Positions 6,700-6,780 of a DNA stretch of 6,780 nucleotides are shown here, in pieces (within the stretch, counting starts at the first letter, position 1; each line of letters starts with the position of its first letter). The notes under the pieces are model-generated. The model saw only the letters and a program-made list of their open reading frames with translations, was not told the DNA's origin and searched no databases. The stretch is from Candidatus Manganitrophaceae bacterium. GTDB lineage: Bacteria; Nitrospirota; Nitrospiria; SBBL01; Manganitrophaceae. The stretch covers positions 1-6,780 of the forward strand of contig SCUR01000584.1 of NCBI GenBank assembly GCA_004297235.1. The letters run 5' to 3'. A program made the translations under genes and the position numbers.

Positions 6700-6780
6700 A
6701 TGGGTGATCCGTTAAAAGAGAAGGTCCACGTCATTGGCGTGGGAGAGGACGGCGTTCTCTCGATGAGTCTCAAAGCGATG
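6700..6780 (+). CDS. cbiE: Precorrin-6Y C5,15-methyltransferase subunit CbiE (N-terminal fragment)
   Basis: The first 27 codons are visible and the gene runs off the right edge. After a short polar start comes KVHVIGVGEDGVLSMSLKAM, the first beta-strand and glycine loop of the SAM-dependent tetrapyrrole methylases. The G-x-G-x-D-G pattern matches CbiE or the N-terminal half of CobL, whereas CobA, CobM/CbiF and CobI/CbiL usually show GxGPGDP in this place. CbiE acts in the corrin-ring methylation steps of cobalamin synthesis in the cytoplasm. The ATG is the only sensible start, because an in-frame TAG lies at 6688-6690. A GGAG at 6694-6697 is only two bases from the ATG, so the ribosome binding site is poorly spaced. 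With so few residues, another member of the methylase family cannot be excluded. Confidence 0.65.
   Translation, partial: MGDPLKEKVHVIGVGEDGVLSMSLKAM

Overview
The window carries a bacterial outer-membrane biogenesis locus from a diderm (Gram-negative) organism with GC-rich DNA. The combination of a DUF1844 protein, TamB, an Omp85 protein with many POTRA domains, and a nearby anaerobic-type cobalamin gene fits Nitrospirota or a former deltaproteobacterial lineage. This is an inference from gene content; nothing in the window fixes the taxon.

From right to left, the minus strand reads as one likely transcription unit. It starts at a candidate sigma-70 promoter (6548-6520) and continues through a small DUF1844 protein (6498-6064), an 83-bp gap, tamB (5980-2060, TTG start with a strong Shine-Dalgarno) and an Omp85-family outer-membrane protein (2060 to beyond base 1, incomplete at its C-terminus). 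On the plus strand, a divergent promoter (6640-6669) leads into the first 27 codons of a tetrapyrrole methylase, most likely CbiE of cobalamin synthesis (6700 onward). There is no gene-free stretch longer than about 200 bases, and I saw no RNA gene, mobile element or CRISPR array.

TamB is anchored in the inner membrane and spans the periplasm. Its Omp85 partner sits in the outer membrane and reaches into the periplasm with POTRA domains. Together they would help insert outer-membrane proteins and/or move lipid between the membranes. The gene order is tamB then Omp85, the reverse of the familiar tamA-tamB order, and the Omp85 protein appears to have seven POTRA domains.

The most unusual spot is the tamB/Omp85 junction. 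The Omp85 reading frame has no ATG, GTG or TTG upstream of its signal peptide. An ATT sits exactly where a TAATG stop-start overlap would normally be. A run of eight G lies just upstream in the only interval where a -1 slip could join the two frames. The signal peptide itself contains a 27-bp tandem duplication. The rest of the window looks like a conserved housekeeping locus, and I do not see a wholly new system in it.
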